Source: DAOTWP01 sp034435675 (lineage in GTDB: Bacteria > Chloroflexota > Anaerolineae > Aggregatilineales > Phototrophicaceae). From it: a stretch of DNA of 39,713 nt. The notes under the pieces were generated by a model. That model was not told where the DNA came from. It did no database searches and was given only the letters and a program-made list of their open reading frames with translations. The DNA is taken from the NCBI GenBank assembly GCA_034435675.1, contig DAOTWP010000118.1:1-39713 (forward strand). The letters are read 5' to 3'. The stretch's first letter is position 1. Each line of letters starts with the position of its first letter. The translations under genes and the position numbers were made by a program. Positions 8,386-17,059 of this stretch are shown here, piece by piece.

Positions 8386-8408
8386 GGGGAGGATCAACGA
8401 CCCTCCCC
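8386..8408 (-). terminator. Hairpin between the binding-protein and ATPase genes
   Basis: GGGGAGG (8386-8392) pairs perfectly with CCTCCCC (8402-8408) around a nine-base loop. It lies between the BMP gene stop and the ATPase start on the minus strand. There is no U-tract. Such hairpins commonly stabilise or terminate the transcript so that binding protein exceeds membrane subunits; that role is inferred. Confidence 0.45.
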
Positions 8409-8476
8409 CGCGCAATGTGCAGCTTAGATTGTAACGGCGATTGCAGCAAAAACCCACTGCCTCGCCTGCTGGTGGC

Positions 8477-9667
8477 TTATTCGCTCGCGCCAGTCATGCC
8501 TTCCAGCAGCTGCGGCAGATACCAGATGTCTTCCAGCGCGACATTCTCGCCTTCTGCTGCCAGCGCCGTACCGTCCTGAAGATTCAACGGACCCTGCCAC
8601 AGGAAGATCGAGTCTGCATTCGCCGGGTCTTCAGCATAGGCGACCACTTCTGCGATGAATGCATCGAGCTGCATGCGATTCTCTTCGCCCAGTCCTTCAC
8701 CAATCCAGAAGCCGGTGATTGAATTATCCATGTCATCCCATGTGGGCGCGATCCAGTCCCAGGACTGTTCCCATTCACCCGCGAGGATTTCGTTGGTGAT
8801 CCGGGCATAGGTGGGACCCCAGTTGTAATACGGAATGCCCAGACAGGCTTCCGGCGCGGCGTCGCAGCCCTGCAAGCTGTTGTAGGGCATAGCGTAGACG
8901 GTTTCGCCATTTGCCTGCCGCTGCCCGGCAACTGTGACCATCTCGGTAGTGTCAATGCCGGACATGACCACATCAAACCCGCGCGAGAAGAAGGCGTTCG
9001 ACTCTTCGGTGGCATCCAGGGTCACCCCGGGGATGGGGAACCAGAAGCCGATCCACGTGATTTCAAAGACCAGTTCTGCCGGATCACCGCCGCGATAGTT
9101 TTCCCAGCAGTAGCGCGCGCCCAGATAGGTAGACGACGCGACACGGCGCGTTTCCGCATTAATCAGGGGTCCAATGTAACCGAGCTGTCCGCTTTCGCTG
9201 GTCAGTGCGGCGGCGCAGCCGGCAATCAGGCGCGACCACTCGCTCATCGCCATGAAGTTGCCTACGTTGGACGGCGCTTCACCGGTCAGCACATCATCAC
9301 CGGAAACATTGATGAAGGTGACATCCGGATACTGCGGGGCAAGTGCGGTGGTATCTTCCTCAAAGGCGTCCGAGGTCGTGAAGATAATCGTTGCGCCTTC
9401 GTCCACCACCATCTGTTCAACGACCTGTGCCAGCGTAACTTCCGGGGTGTCAGCCGAATTGAGACTCTCGAAGTAAACGCCGCGCGCGCCGGGCACGTTG
9501 GCTTCAATATACTGCCCGCCCTCGAAATGCGCCTGGCTCCAACCGCGATCATCTGCCGGTCCAACCAGCACCATGCCGAAAACGACCTCATCCTGTGCTG
9601 CCAGCGGTGCAACCGCCAGCAGAACCAGCACCGCCGCAAGGGAAAACAGTAACGTTCTGCGCTTCAT
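8477..9667 (-). CDS. BMP-family ABC transporter substrate-binding protein
   Basis: A 396-residue BmpA/Med-like binding protein that would capture nucleosides outside the membrane and hand them to the importer encoded just downstream. The N-terminus MKRRTLLFSLAAVLVLLAVA is a Sec signal with likely cleavage near PLAAQ. No lipobox Cys is seen, so secretion or membrane anchoring in another way is implied. The family segments VLVGPADDRGWSQAHFEGG and IIFTTSDAFEEDTT are clear. The ATG at 9667 has AAGGAGG with a nine-base spacer, a very strong ribosome binding site; an in-frame TTG nine bases earlier lies inside that region and is rejected. It is the first gene of the operon. Confidence 0.93.
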   Translation of the reverse strand: MKRRTLLFSLAAVLVLLAVAPLAAQDEVVFGMVLVGPADDRGWSQAHFEGGQYIEANVPGARGVYFESLNSADTPEVTLAQVVEQMVVDEGATIIFTTSDAFEEDTTALAPQYPDVTFINVSGDDVLTGEAPSNVGNFMAMSEWSRLIAGCAAALTSESGQLGYIGPLINAETRRVASSTYLGARYCWENYRGGDPAELVFEITWIGFWFPIPGVTLDATEESNAFFSRGFDVVMSGIDTTEMVTVAGQRQANGETVYAMPYNSLQGCDAAPEACLGIPYYNWGPTYARITNEILAGEWEQSWDWIAPTWDDMDNSITGFWIGEGLGEENRMQLDAFIAEVVAYAEDPANADSIFLWQGPLNLQDGTALAAEGENVALEDIWYLPQLLEGMTGASE

Positions 9668-9757
9668 CTGCAACAACCTCCTTAAAAGAGTGTTTTGTTG
9701 TCATGTGCTGCCGGGCAGTACAACACGCCACCCTGACCGCCCATTGCAAGCAACCAG

Positions 9758-9785
9758 AGTTTAACAGGCACTTAAAATTGAGCAA
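9758..9785 (-). promoter_or_regulatory. Possible promoter of the nucleoside importer operon
   Basis: The minus strand shows TTGCTC (9780-9785), a 16-base spacer, then TGT-TAAACT (-10 hexamer at 9758-9763) with a TGn extension. This gives a leader of about 85 bases before the BMP start. Both hexamers match consensus only in part. Confidence 0.3.
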
Positions 9786-9880
9786 GTAAAAAACTGTCTG
9801 AAAATCCTCGGTTGGTTTTGTGTGGGTTGCCTCAAGCGTGGCGGTCTGCCGGCGTGGACGTGCCCCCGGCGCGGCGCATC

Positions 9881-9889
9881 TGTTATAAT
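9881..9889 (+). promoter_or_regulatory. Consensus extended -10 promoter of the Yip1/ABC/CARDB cluster
   Basis: TGTTATAAT is a perfect extended -10 (TGn plus TATAAT). No -35 is recognisable, as allowed for this class. Transcription would start near 9896, leaving a leader of about 200 bases before the ATG at 10096. The leader ends with AAAAGGAGATTTCGGGAGAGAGG. Confidence 0.55.
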
Positions 9890-10095
9890 TGTCCCAGACT
9901 TAACCGTAATGAAACCTTCGTTCACCGCTGCCGCTCCAACTTTTGATTTAGGCGTGTTTTCAGCATATCAGCCGATTTATCCCGCTGCGGGTTAGCGTAG
10001 GATAGGCGTAGGCTAAGCGCACGCAGGCACATGCAACGAATCTCCTATTGCCAGCGTCTATAAAAGGAGATTTCGGGAGAGAGGCAGCAGTTTGA

Positions 10096-11241
10096 ATGGC
10101 GAGTACCAGCACACCTATGAACGATCAACAGATTCAACTGCCCCCACCACGTACTAACGGCTACCAGCTTACGCAGGGCGTGCGTTCGCGCAGTCTGCCC
10201 GCGCAGGTGTCTACAGTGCTGCTTCAGCCGGGCGTCTTTTTCCGCACGCTGCCCGCGCTGGCAGAAACCCGTTCGTGGTTGTGGGCGGCAGTGCTGGTGC
10301 TGCTGCTCATCGGACTGAGCGCCGTGCAGCGCGCCTCGCTGGAAGGCAGCGGTACCCAGACTCCTGATGGCGGGGTGACGGTTGATCCCGGATTCGGCGG
10401 TGACATTGGCGTGCCGTCGGACGGTATTGATTTAGGCGGTCCGCCTTCCGGTTTTGTTCCGCAGCCTACAGACAGCGGTACGGCAGGCGGCAGTGTGGAT
10501 GTTGCCAGCACATGGACAACGGCGTTGGTCGCCGCCAGCGGTGTAGTGCTGGGCTGGGGTATTCTGACCGTGCTGCTGTCCGAGGCATCCCTGCTGCGCG
10601 GGTACCGCCCGCAGTTGGGGCGCAACCTGCAAATCGCCATCTGGGCAAGTTTGCCGCTGGGGTTGATGTCGGGGTTGCAACTGGTCTACTACGGCGCGGG
10701 CGGCGCACCGGGGCAGGCGGGTATCGCTGGTCTGCTGCCGGATCTTCCCGGTTATGCCGATTTTGCGCCGCTGGTTAAAAACCTGCTGCACGTACTGTTC
10801 AGCCAGTTTACGCTGTTCTGGCTGTGGAGTCTGCTGCTGGTCTACGCCGGGGGGCGCTGGTCGCTGGGCAGTCGGGGCTGGATGGCGCTGCTGGTGGTGC
10901 TGATGTGGGTCGCCGTGCAGGTGATTGTGCCTGTGGCTACTGGCGCAGTCAACGTTGCCACGGACAGCGCGAACACCGCAGAAGAACCGGGTTTCCGCAA
11001 TGAAGTGCCACCGGGCATTGAAGACCGGTTTGGCGCGGGCGATGGCGTTGTCCCGCCGGGAGAAATGCCATCAGGCGCAGTCGTGCCAGAGATGACCGAA
11101 GCGCCCGCTGAAGCCGGTGATAACGCTGGCGGGCAGCTTGACGAGGATGAGACGGTCACACCGAGTGTGGAGGCGCAGCCGCCGGACGCCGAACTGACCG
11201 AGCCTGTGCTGCCGGATGCCGCCAGCACCGAAACACCATAA
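10096..11241 (+). CDS. Yip1-like polytopic membrane protein
   Basis: A 381-residue membrane protein resembling bacterial YIP1-domain proteins. After a 45-residue cytoplasmic start it has QVSTVLLQPGVFFRTLPAL, the amphipathic segment typical of the family. About five hydrophobic spans follow (about 62-78, 142-162, 178-198, 228-252, 258-282). A Gly/Pro/Asp-rich loop lies between the first two spans, and the last 90 residues form an acidic, Pro/Ala-rich tail. No catalytic motif is seen. It is the first gene of a four-gene plus-strand cluster with an ABC ATPase, a CARDB protein and an FtsX permease, so it may support that complex at the membrane. The function is not known. Confidence 0.7.
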   Translation: MASTSTPMNDQQIQLPPPRTNGYQLTQGVRSRSLPAQVSTVLLQPGVFFRTLPALAETRSWLWAAVLVLLLIGLSAVQRASLEGSGTQTPDGGVTVDPGFGGDIGVPSDGIDLGGPPSGFVPQPTDSGTAGGSVDVASTWTTALVAASGVVLGWGILTVLLSEASLLRGYRPQLGRNLQIAIWASLPLGLMSGLQLVYYGAGGAPGQAGIAGLLPDLPGYADFAPLVKNLLHVLFSQFTLFWLWSLLLVYAGGRWSLGSRGWMALLVVLMWVAVQVIVPVATGAVNVATDSANTAEEPGFRNEVPPGIEDRFGAGDGVVPPGEMPSGAVVPEMTEAPAEAGDNAGGQLDEDETVTPSVEAQPPDAELTEPVLPDAASTETP

Positions 11242-11260
11242 GCATGGAGCATGCAGAATT

Positions 11261-12049
11261 ATGGCAGTTGCACCCGCTAACGGGCACTCGATCATCCAGA
11301 CCTATCGCCTGAGCAAGACCTTTCGCCTGGGGGACCAGACGGTACAGGCGCTCAGTGATGTCAATGTGACCGTGCCGCAGGGACAGTTCATGACCATCAT
11401 GGGACCCAGCGGTTCGGGCAAAAGCACGCTGCTGTACCTGCTGGGCGGGCTGGATCGCCCCACCGAAGGCGAAATTGCCATCGCGGGCTACCAGCTTGGC
11501 AATCTGACCGGGGACGCGCTGGCACGCTTTCGCCGCGAAACCATCGGGTTTGTCTTTCAGGCGTTTCATCTCGTGCCGACGCTCAACGCACTGGAGAATG
11601 TGGCGCTGCCCGGTGTATTTGCGGGCATCCCGCGCGACATGCGCGAACAGCGGGCGTTCAAGCTGCTCAGCGCATTGGGGCTGGCAGACCGGCTCGATCA
11701 CCGCCCCGCGCAGCTTTCCGGCGGGCAGCAGCAGCGGGTCGCCATTGCGCGAGCGCTGTTCAACAATCCGCCGATCATCATGGGCGACGAACCTACCGGG
11801 GCGCTGGACAGCAAAACCGGGCAGTTGGTCATGCGCCTGCTGCGCTGGCTGAGCAGCAAGCAGGGCAAAACGGTATTGATCGTGACGCATGATCCCGGTG
11901 TCGCCGAATACTCAGATCGCACGCTGCATCTTAAAGACGGCTGCATCATTGACGATGTACTGCCCGCACCCCAAGCGGAGCGGCAGCTAGCAAGCAGGAT
12001 GGAGGGGCATGCAGACCATGTTCCAGAACCTGAACTCGAAGACGATTAA
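11261..12049 (+). CDS. MacB/LolD-type ABC transporter ATP-binding protein
   Basis: A 262-residue single ATPase of the MacB/LolD/FtsE group. It shows Walker A MGPSGSGKSTLLYLLGG, Q-loop FVFQAFHLVPTLNALENV, signature LSGGQQQRVAIARAL, Walker B IIMGDEPTGALDSKTG and H-loop VTHDP. The partner is the FtsX-like permease at 14456, with a CARDB protein gene between them. This class uses ATP to move extracytoplasmic parts and does not import solutes. The ATG at 11261 is preferred (GGAG upstream, conservation starts there) over an upstream frame that overlaps the Yip1-like gene. The 3' end overlaps the CARDB gene start by 41 bases, a sign of tight coupling. The C-terminal extension after the H-loop is acidic. 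Confidence 0.92.
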   Translation: MAVAPANGHSIIQTYRLSKTFRLGDQTVQALSDVNVTVPQGQFMTIMGPSGSGKSTLLYLLGGLDRPTEGEIAIAGYQLGNLTGDALARFRRETIGFVFQAFHLVPTLNALENVALPGVFAGIPRDMREQRAFKLLSALGLADRLDHRPAQLSGGQQQRVAIARALFNNPPIIMGDEPTGALDSKTGQLVMRLLRWLSSKQGKTVLIVTHDPGVAEYSDRTLHLKDGCIIDDVLPAPQAERQLASRMEGHADHVPEPELEDD

Positions 12050-14327
12050 ACACACCATCGCGGCGCCGCTGCTGCTGGCGCTGCTGCTGCTGGTGCAGGT
12101 CAGCCTGTGGAATGCCAGCGCGCAGGAGGCAACGCAGGAACCGCTGGATCAACCGCCGCCCGTAGCAGTGACGGGTTCCACGCCGACCCAAGTTGTCGCA
12201 GGCAATACGGGCACGCTGACAGTTACAGGCAGCAATTTCACCGCGAACAGCACCGTGCAGTTGGACGGCTTCGGCACACTGGCGACCAGCCACATCAGCA
12301 GCACAGAACTGCACGCCGCGCTGCCTGCCAACCTGCCCGCCCGTGAGCAGCCCTATACCGTGCAGGTGACCGACCCTGACGCGGGCATGGCGGTGTCGCC
12401 CAATCCGCTGATTGTGGCACAGCCCACGCCCGACCCGATCACCGTAACGGGTTATGCGCCGGTGGTCATCACCAATGGGCGTGCCAATGTGCTGGTGGTC
12501 AACGGCAGCAACTTTACGCCTGCCACGCGGGTGGATGTGGTCGGTGTGACGGTAACGACAATTTACGACAGCCCCACCCAACTGCGCGTTTCCCTGCCGG
12601 ATGACATTGCTGCCGGGGAATATGTGGTGCGCGTCAGCGATCCGCAGGGCGGCAGCGTGATTGCCAACCCTAACCTGCGTGTTGCCGCGCCCGTGCCCAC
12701 CGCGCAGCCGCCGCAGCCGACTGCTACCCCGCTGCCGCCTACTCCGGTGCCGGGGCAGCCTGCGCTGCTGGTGCGTTCGTCCGCTGCCAACCCGTCCACG
12801 ATTCCGCCGCAGGGACGCACTACCCTGACGCTGGATATTGTGAATCAGGGCAACCGCACGGCGCAGGGGGTTTCGGTGACGGTGGATACCAGCGGCGGCT
12901 TTCTGCCCGCACAGGGACAGGGCGCGGTGCTGCTGGCGGATATTCCGCCGGGAGGCAGCGCAGTGGCGACTCTCAGCGTGGTGGCAACCAGTGCGGATGC
13001 TGCCGGTCCCTTGCAGGTGCCGGTGGTGATTGCCTACCGCGATTTTGAAGGCGAAGGCTATACGACCAATGCCGCCGTTACAGTCACGATCAGCGAACGC
13101 GACCCGGAAATCCCGCAGGTGACCCTGGCGCGCTATATGGTCAATCCTAATCCGGTCATGCCCGGTCAATCCGCGACGGTGACGGTGCTGCTGCAAAACA
13201 CGGGCAATACTACCGCCTCGCGCGTGCTGGTGCGTGTGGGCAGTGAAGGCATCCTGCTCGCTGGTCCGCAGGGGGACAGCTTCCCGGTTGGCGATATTCC
13301 TGCGGGCGGCAGTGCCAGCGTGGAGATGCCGTTGATCGTCAAGAGCGATGCCGGCGCGGGACCACGCGCGCAGGGCATTACCATTGAGTACGTGCAGGAT
13401 GGCGAAGTCAAGCAGTCTAATGCCAGCATGACACTCACCGTTGCGGCGGTGTCTGCGCCTGCCCCGGTGCTGCTGCTGGAAGCGTATAACACGGGCGTGG
13501 ACACGCTTAAACCGGGTGACCGGTTCACCCTGACGATGGAACTGCGCAACGTTGGGCTGGCGGATGCTGTTGACCTGCTGATCACGTTTGGCACCGTCGA
13601 AAGCAGCGGCGGCAGTGGCGGCGGCAGCGGCTCCGGCAGCGGCTCTGGCAGCAGCACCACGCCGAGCAATGTCTTCGCGCCGTTGGGCACAGGCGGCACG
13701 CTGTTCGTGGGCACAGTAGCAGCTAACGGCGGCGCTGCCAGCATCACGCAGGAGTTCATCGTCAGCGGCTCGGTCAGCAGCGGCGTCTACAGCCTGCCGA
13801 TTACCCTGCGCTACCTGCGCCCCGATGGTGAGGACGTGCAGGAAAATCTGCGTGCCAGCCTTGTGGTGGTCGTGCCACCCACCTTGCAGACCGAAGAACT
13901 GTTCATGCCGGAAACGGTGTTTACTGGTGAACCTCTGCCGGTGGGCATTACACTGACCAACACAGGCACGAACGCGGTCAACTTTGTGCGTGCCGAGGTC
14001 ACGGCGGAGAATGCTGAAGTCGTCGAGGGTGCGGAGCTTCCGCTGGCGGCAGTGCGCAAGGATGAGAACACAGCGATCAACGCGATGGTCCTGCCGCTGT
14101 CGCCCGGTCCGGTGGTCATCACGGTGACGGTGTACTACAGGGATGACCTGAACCGCGAGCAAACACTGACCTATACCTACGAAACCACCGCCGAAGAAGC
14201 GCCGCCCGCGCCGCCGATTGACGCGGGTCCGCCGCCGGATGTCGAACAGCCGCCGGTTGAAGCACCGCAGGAAGACAGCAATTTTCTGGGGCGGCTGCTG
14301 CTGGGGCTGCTGGGGCTGGGCAGTTAG
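12009..14327 (+). CDS. Secreted IPT/TIG and CARDB-repeat protein
   Basis: A 772-residue extracytoplasmic protein. A Sec signal (hydrophobic core LLLALLLLVQVSLW) likely ends at ASA, residues 36-38. Two IPT/TIG immunoglobulin-like domains follow (about 52-225: 'TVTGSNFT', 'VVNGSNFTPATRV'). A Pro/Thr linker at about 228-255 leads to about four CARDB-like beta-sandwich repeats to about 735, marked by 'LDIVNQGNRTAQGV', 'VLLQNTGNTTASRV', 'ELRNVGLADA' and 'TLTNTGTNAV'. One repeat holds a Gly/Ser linker at about 532-551. The C-terminus (FLGRLLLGLLGLGS) is short and hydrophobic and may touch the membrane or permease. Being encoded between ATPase and permease, it probably is the extracytoplasmic arm of the ABC system. 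The ATG at 12018 is an alternative start. Confidence 0.82.
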   Translation: MQTMFQNLNSKTIKHTIAAPLLLALLLLVQVSLWNASAQEATQEPLDQPPPVAVTGSTPTQVVAGNTGTLTVTGSNFTANSTVQLDGFGTLATSHISSTELHAALPANLPAREQPYTVQVTDPDAGMAVSPNPLIVAQPTPDPITVTGYAPVVITNGRANVLVVNGSNFTPATRVDVVGVTVTTIYDSPTQLRVSLPDDIAAGEYVVRVSDPQGGSVIANPNLRVAAPVPTAQPPQPTATPLPPTPVPGQPALLVRSSAANPSTIPPQGRTTLTLDIVNQGNRTAQGVSVTVDTSGGFLPAQGQGAVLLADIPPGGSAVATLSVVATSADAAGPLQVPVVIAYRDFEGEGYTTNAAVTVTISERDPEIPQVTLARYMVNPNPVMPGQSATVTVLLQNTGNTTASRVLVRVGSEGILLAGPQGDSFPVGDIPAGGSASVEMPLIVKSDAGAGPRAQGITIEYVQDGEVKQSNASMTLTVAAVSAPAPVLLLEAYNTGVDTLKPGDRFTLTMELRNVGLADAVDLLITFGTVESSGGSGGGSGSGSGSGSSTTPSNVFAPLGTGGTLFVGTVAANGGAASITQEFIVSGSVSSGVYSLPITLRYLRPDGEDVQENLRASLVVVVPPTLQTEELFMPETVFTGEPLPVGITLTNTGTNAVNFVRAEVTAENAEVVEGAELPLAAVRKDENTAINAMVLPLSPGPVVITVTVYYRDDLNREQTLTYTYETTAEEAPPAPPIDAGPPPDVEQPPVEAPQEDSNFLGRLLLGLLGLGS

Positions 14328-14356
14328 CGGTTGGCGAAGACCCTATGCGCAAATTC

Positions 14357-14390
14357 CTGTAGCCGGGCGGGGCTTGTCTCGCCCCTACAG
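14357..14390. repeat. GTAGGGGC-type inverted repeat, copy 1
   Basis: CTGTAG (14357-14362) pairs with CTACAG (14385-14390), and GGGCG pairs with CGCCC inside. On the minus strand it reads CTGTAGGGGCGAGAC and then CCCCGCCC. It lies between the CARDB and permease genes. A related copy is at 33385-33413. Dispersed palindromes of this kind occur in many bacterial genomes and usually form hairpins in RNA. Confidence 0.6.
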
Positions 14391-14455
14391 TGGTATCTGA
14401 TTTTGATGATGCCAACCGCTGTGCGCTTGAACGAGATTTCCTGAGGGCTGGCACG

Positions 14456-15745
14456 ATGTTCTATGAACTGTCACAGTTGGCAATCGGCAATCTGGGGCGT
14501 GCCCGCGCGCGCCTGGCGATGACCTCCGGCGGCGTGGTCGTGGGCACCTGCGCGGTAATCATCCTGATTGCGCTGACGATTGGCTTGCAGCGCACCGCCG
14601 AGGCAGGCATTGGCGAAAGCGCGGCGCTCACAGAACTTCAGGTTTACCCCAACTGGAACATTACCCCTGCGGAGGATGTTGTCATTCCGCAGTTGGACAT
14701 CGCGGCGGTGAATGCCTTCTGGCGGCTTCCTAACGTCGCTGTGGTGATTCCCTCAGCGGGGCTGCGCGGTGGCGCTGAACTGCGCACAGACGATGGCAGC
14801 GGGCTGATCAGCTACCCGTACATTCTGGGGATTGATCCGGCGCTGCTGCCCTATCTCGGTGTCAGCACACAGTTTGGGGAACTGGCATTGGCAGAAGGGC
14901 AGGTCATCTTTGGTCCGGCGGTGGCGGATTTCTTCTTTGACCCGGACGCCACCGAATGGCAGCCGATCACCGTAGACCTGCTCAACACGCCGCTGGAGCT
15001 GCGCATGTATGGGGCAGACGGCACGACACGCGACATGCGTCTGGAAGTCGGCGCGGTGCTTGCGCCCGGCAGCAATTACGACAGCGCCATGATCGTCCCG
15101 ATTCGGGACATGCTCGCCTGGAATGAATGGATGACCGGGCAGGAATTTGACCCGGAGACGTTCACCTTCGATCAGATTCTCGTCCGGGCGACCAGCCGCG
15201 AGACCGTCAACGACCTGTCGCAGGACATCAAGGACCTCGGTTACACCGTTTACGGCATGGCGGATTTCCTGAACCAGCTTAACAGCTTCTTCGGCACTAT
15301 GCGGATTATGCTGGGCGGCGTGGGCGGCGTGGCGCTGCTGGTGGCGGCATTTGGCGTTGCCAACACCATGACGATGGCGATTCTGGAACGCACCAAAGAG
15401 ATTGGCTTGATGAAGGCAATCGGCGCGACAGACAGCAATGTGCTGACCGTGTTTCTGATTGAGGCGGGACTGGTCGGCTTTGTCGGCGGTGTTGTCGGCG
15501 TGCTGCTGTCCTTTGGGTTGCAAAGCCTGATCAATCAGGCAGTTGCCAACGCTCCCACAGGCGAGGGCGGCGTGATCTTCCTGCCGATTGACCCGACCCA
15601 GATCGGCGGCAACCTGATCATCATCCCGTCTGAACTGGCAGTATTTGCCATTGTGCTGGCGACCTGCGTCGGTTTAGGTGCGGGGCTGTACCCGGCGCTG
15701 CGGGCGGCGCGCATGGCTCCTGTGGTGGCGCTGAAATCGGAATAG
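14456..15745 (+). CDS. MacB/FtsX-type ABC transporter permease
   Basis: A 429-residue permease of the MacB-like type. It has an N-terminal cytoplasmic helix (LSQLAIGNLGRARARLAM), the first membrane span at about 25-44, a large extracytoplasmic MacB_PCD-like domain to about 280, and three C-terminal spans (about 284-306, 331-355, 391-415). The FtsX segment AILERTKEIGLMKAIGATD lies between them, and it ends with the usual PALRAARMAPVVALKSE. The ATG at 14456 has GAGGG upstream and starts the conserved N-terminus; a longer frame reaching back to 14390 runs into the inverted repeat. It pairs with the ATPase at 11261. Mechanotransmission or export of a lipid or peptide is likely; the cargo is unknown. 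Confidence 0.9.
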   Translation: MFYELSQLAIGNLGRARARLAMTSGGVVVGTCAVIILIALTIGLQRTAEAGIGESAALTELQVYPNWNITPAEDVVIPQLDIAAVNAFWRLPNVAVVIPSAGLRGGAELRTDDGSGLISYPYILGIDPALLPYLGVSTQFGELALAEGQVIFGPAVADFFFDPDATEWQPITVDLLNTPLELRMYGADGTTRDMRLEVGAVLAPGSNYDSAMIVPIRDMLAWNEWMTGQEFDPETFTFDQILVRATSRETVNDLSQDIKDLGYTVYGMADFLNQLNSFFGTMRIMLGGVGGVALLVAAFGVANTMTMAILERTKEIGLMKAIGATDSNVLTVFLIEAGLVGFVGGVVGVLLSFGLQSLINQAVANAPTGEGGVIFLPIDPTQIGGNLIIIPSELAVFAIVLATCVGLGAGLYPALRAARMAPVVALKSE

Positions 15746-15872
15746 GCGACCAGCTTATAGATAAACCGATGAGAACATGCCTGACTATAGGGGCGCACCT
15801 CTCTGGACGCTCGATGCGTGCCGGCACAGAGACCACCCCCTGCCAGACGGGACATTTTATTGCGGTCATGCG
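15746..15872. other. Convergent gap
   Basis: 127 bases lie between the permease stop and the binding-lipoprotein stop. It contains TATAGGGGCGCAC near 15785, perhaps a half copy of the GTAGGGGC repeat. No clear terminator or gene is seen. Confidence 0.3.
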
Positions 15873-17048
15873 TCAGTTCACCGCGCCAACCACCTGCAAG
15901 AACTCAAACACGCCGTTACGGGCAATCATCAATACGACGGGTTTGCCGACCACATCGCCGTTAGCGTCGAATGTGTGCGTGCCGGTCACGCCTTCCCAAG
16001 CATCAATGGTGTGCAGCGCGGCAGCGACGGCATGCGGCGCGGTGCTGCCTGCCTGCTCCATCGCATAGGCGAGCAGGTGGACCGCATCATAGCCCTGCGC
16101 CGCCCAGGTGTCGGGAAGCTGCCCCTGAAAATCGGCGGCGAAGCGCTCGTTGAATGCCTGCGCGCTGGGCAGCGCCGGGTGGAAAAATGAGGCGACAATC
16201 GTGCCATCAGCAATTTCGGGATCTATGCCGAACAGTTCCGGCGAGTCCAGCCCATCGCCGCCCATCAGCGGCACGTTGATCCCGGCTTCGTGTGCTTCGT
16301 GCAGGAAGGTATGCGCTTCTGCCGCCAGCCCCGCAAAGAACACCGCGTCAAAATCCTGCCGCTTGAGGGCGCTGACAATCTCCGCAAACGAACTCTGCCC
16401 GCCAACAAACGAACGCCGATCCACAATCGTGATGCTCAGGTTTTGCGCTTCCAGTTCAAAAACATTACCCAGTCCGCGCCCATAGGAGTCGTTAGCGTAA
16501 AGAATCACCATGCGCCGGTAGCCCGCGCTCAACGCATAACGCGCCATCTGCCGCCCGACTTCAGTATCAGTAGGCACATTGCGAAAGACGAGATCAAAGC
16601 CCTGGCGGGTCAGCGCCGGATTGGTAGACCCTGGCGAGAGCATCAGCAGTCCGCTGAACTGGTAGGTTGCCGATGCCGGAAGCGAGATGAACGAGTTGTA
16701 ATGCCCGATGACTGCCACGACATCGGGGTTATCAGCAAGGCGCTGCGCGACCAGCCGCCCCTGCGTGATGTCCCTGCCATCGTCCTGGCGGATCAGTTCA
16801 ATCTGCCGCCCCAGCACACCGCCCGCCGAATTGAGTTCCTCAACCGCCATGTTCACGCCCCAGGTGAACTTGATGAATGCCGGGTCAGACAGCGGGAAAG
16901 CGATACCAACAATGATCGGGTCGCTGGCAGTGGCGTTGAGCGCACGCTGTTCGCGCTCCTCCGCGATGCTCAACGGCTGGCAGGCGGCAAACAACCCCGC
17001 CAGCGCCAGCAGCGCGGCAAGGACGAAAAGGCGAACTCTGGCTCTCAT
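15873..17048 (-). CDS. LivK/Peripla_BP_6-type substrate-binding lipoprotein, end of the peptide-export operon
   Basis: A 391-residue type I periplasmic-binding-fold protein (branched-chain amino acid/amide receptor family). The signal peptide has lipobox LFAAC with the lipidated Cys at residue 23. The N-lobe begins PIIVGIAFPLSDPAFI and shows AVEELNSAGGVLGRQIELI and VVAVIGHYNSFISLPAS, standard family segments. No permease or ATPase of a Liv importer is nearby. The gene is instead locked to the upstream NHLM exporter. A GTG at 17063 overlaps the exporter stop (GTGA), and the third of three ATGs at 17048 has GAGGA at correct spacing, so I prefer it. The location suggests a role in sensing or recapturing the exported peptide; that is inference, and amino acid binding remains possible. 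Confidence 0.85.
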   Translation of the reverse strand: MRARVRLFVLAALLALAGLFAACQPLSIAEEREQRALNATASDPIIVGIAFPLSDPAFIKFTWGVNMAVEELNSAGGVLGRQIELIRQDDGRDITQGRLVAQRLADNPDVVAVIGHYNSFISLPASATYQFSGLLMLSPGSTNPALTRQGFDLVFRNVPTDTEVGRQMARYALSAGYRRMVILYANDSYGRGLGNVFELEAQNLSITIVDRRSFVGGQSSFAEIVSALKRQDFDAVFFAGLAAEAHTFLHEAHEAGINVPLMGGDGLDSPELFGIDPEIADGTIVASFFHPALPSAQAFNERFAADFQGQLPDTWAAQGYDAVHLLAYAMEQAGSTAPHAVAAALHTIDAWEGVTGTHTFDANGDVVGKPVVLMIARNGVFEFLQVVGAVN

Positions 17049-17059
17049 CATCATCTTCC

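Noticed and set aside
11946..14162. A 738-codon open frame antisense to the CARDB gene
   Set aside because: It is the shadow of a GC-rich gene: His/Arg/Gln-rich low-complexity translation, no domain, and the plus strand has a signal peptide and clear repeats.
15873..17048. The LivK-like protein as part of a branched-chain amino acid importer operon
   Set aside because: No LivH, LivM, LivG or LivF gene is near; the gene overlaps the NHLM exporter gene instead.
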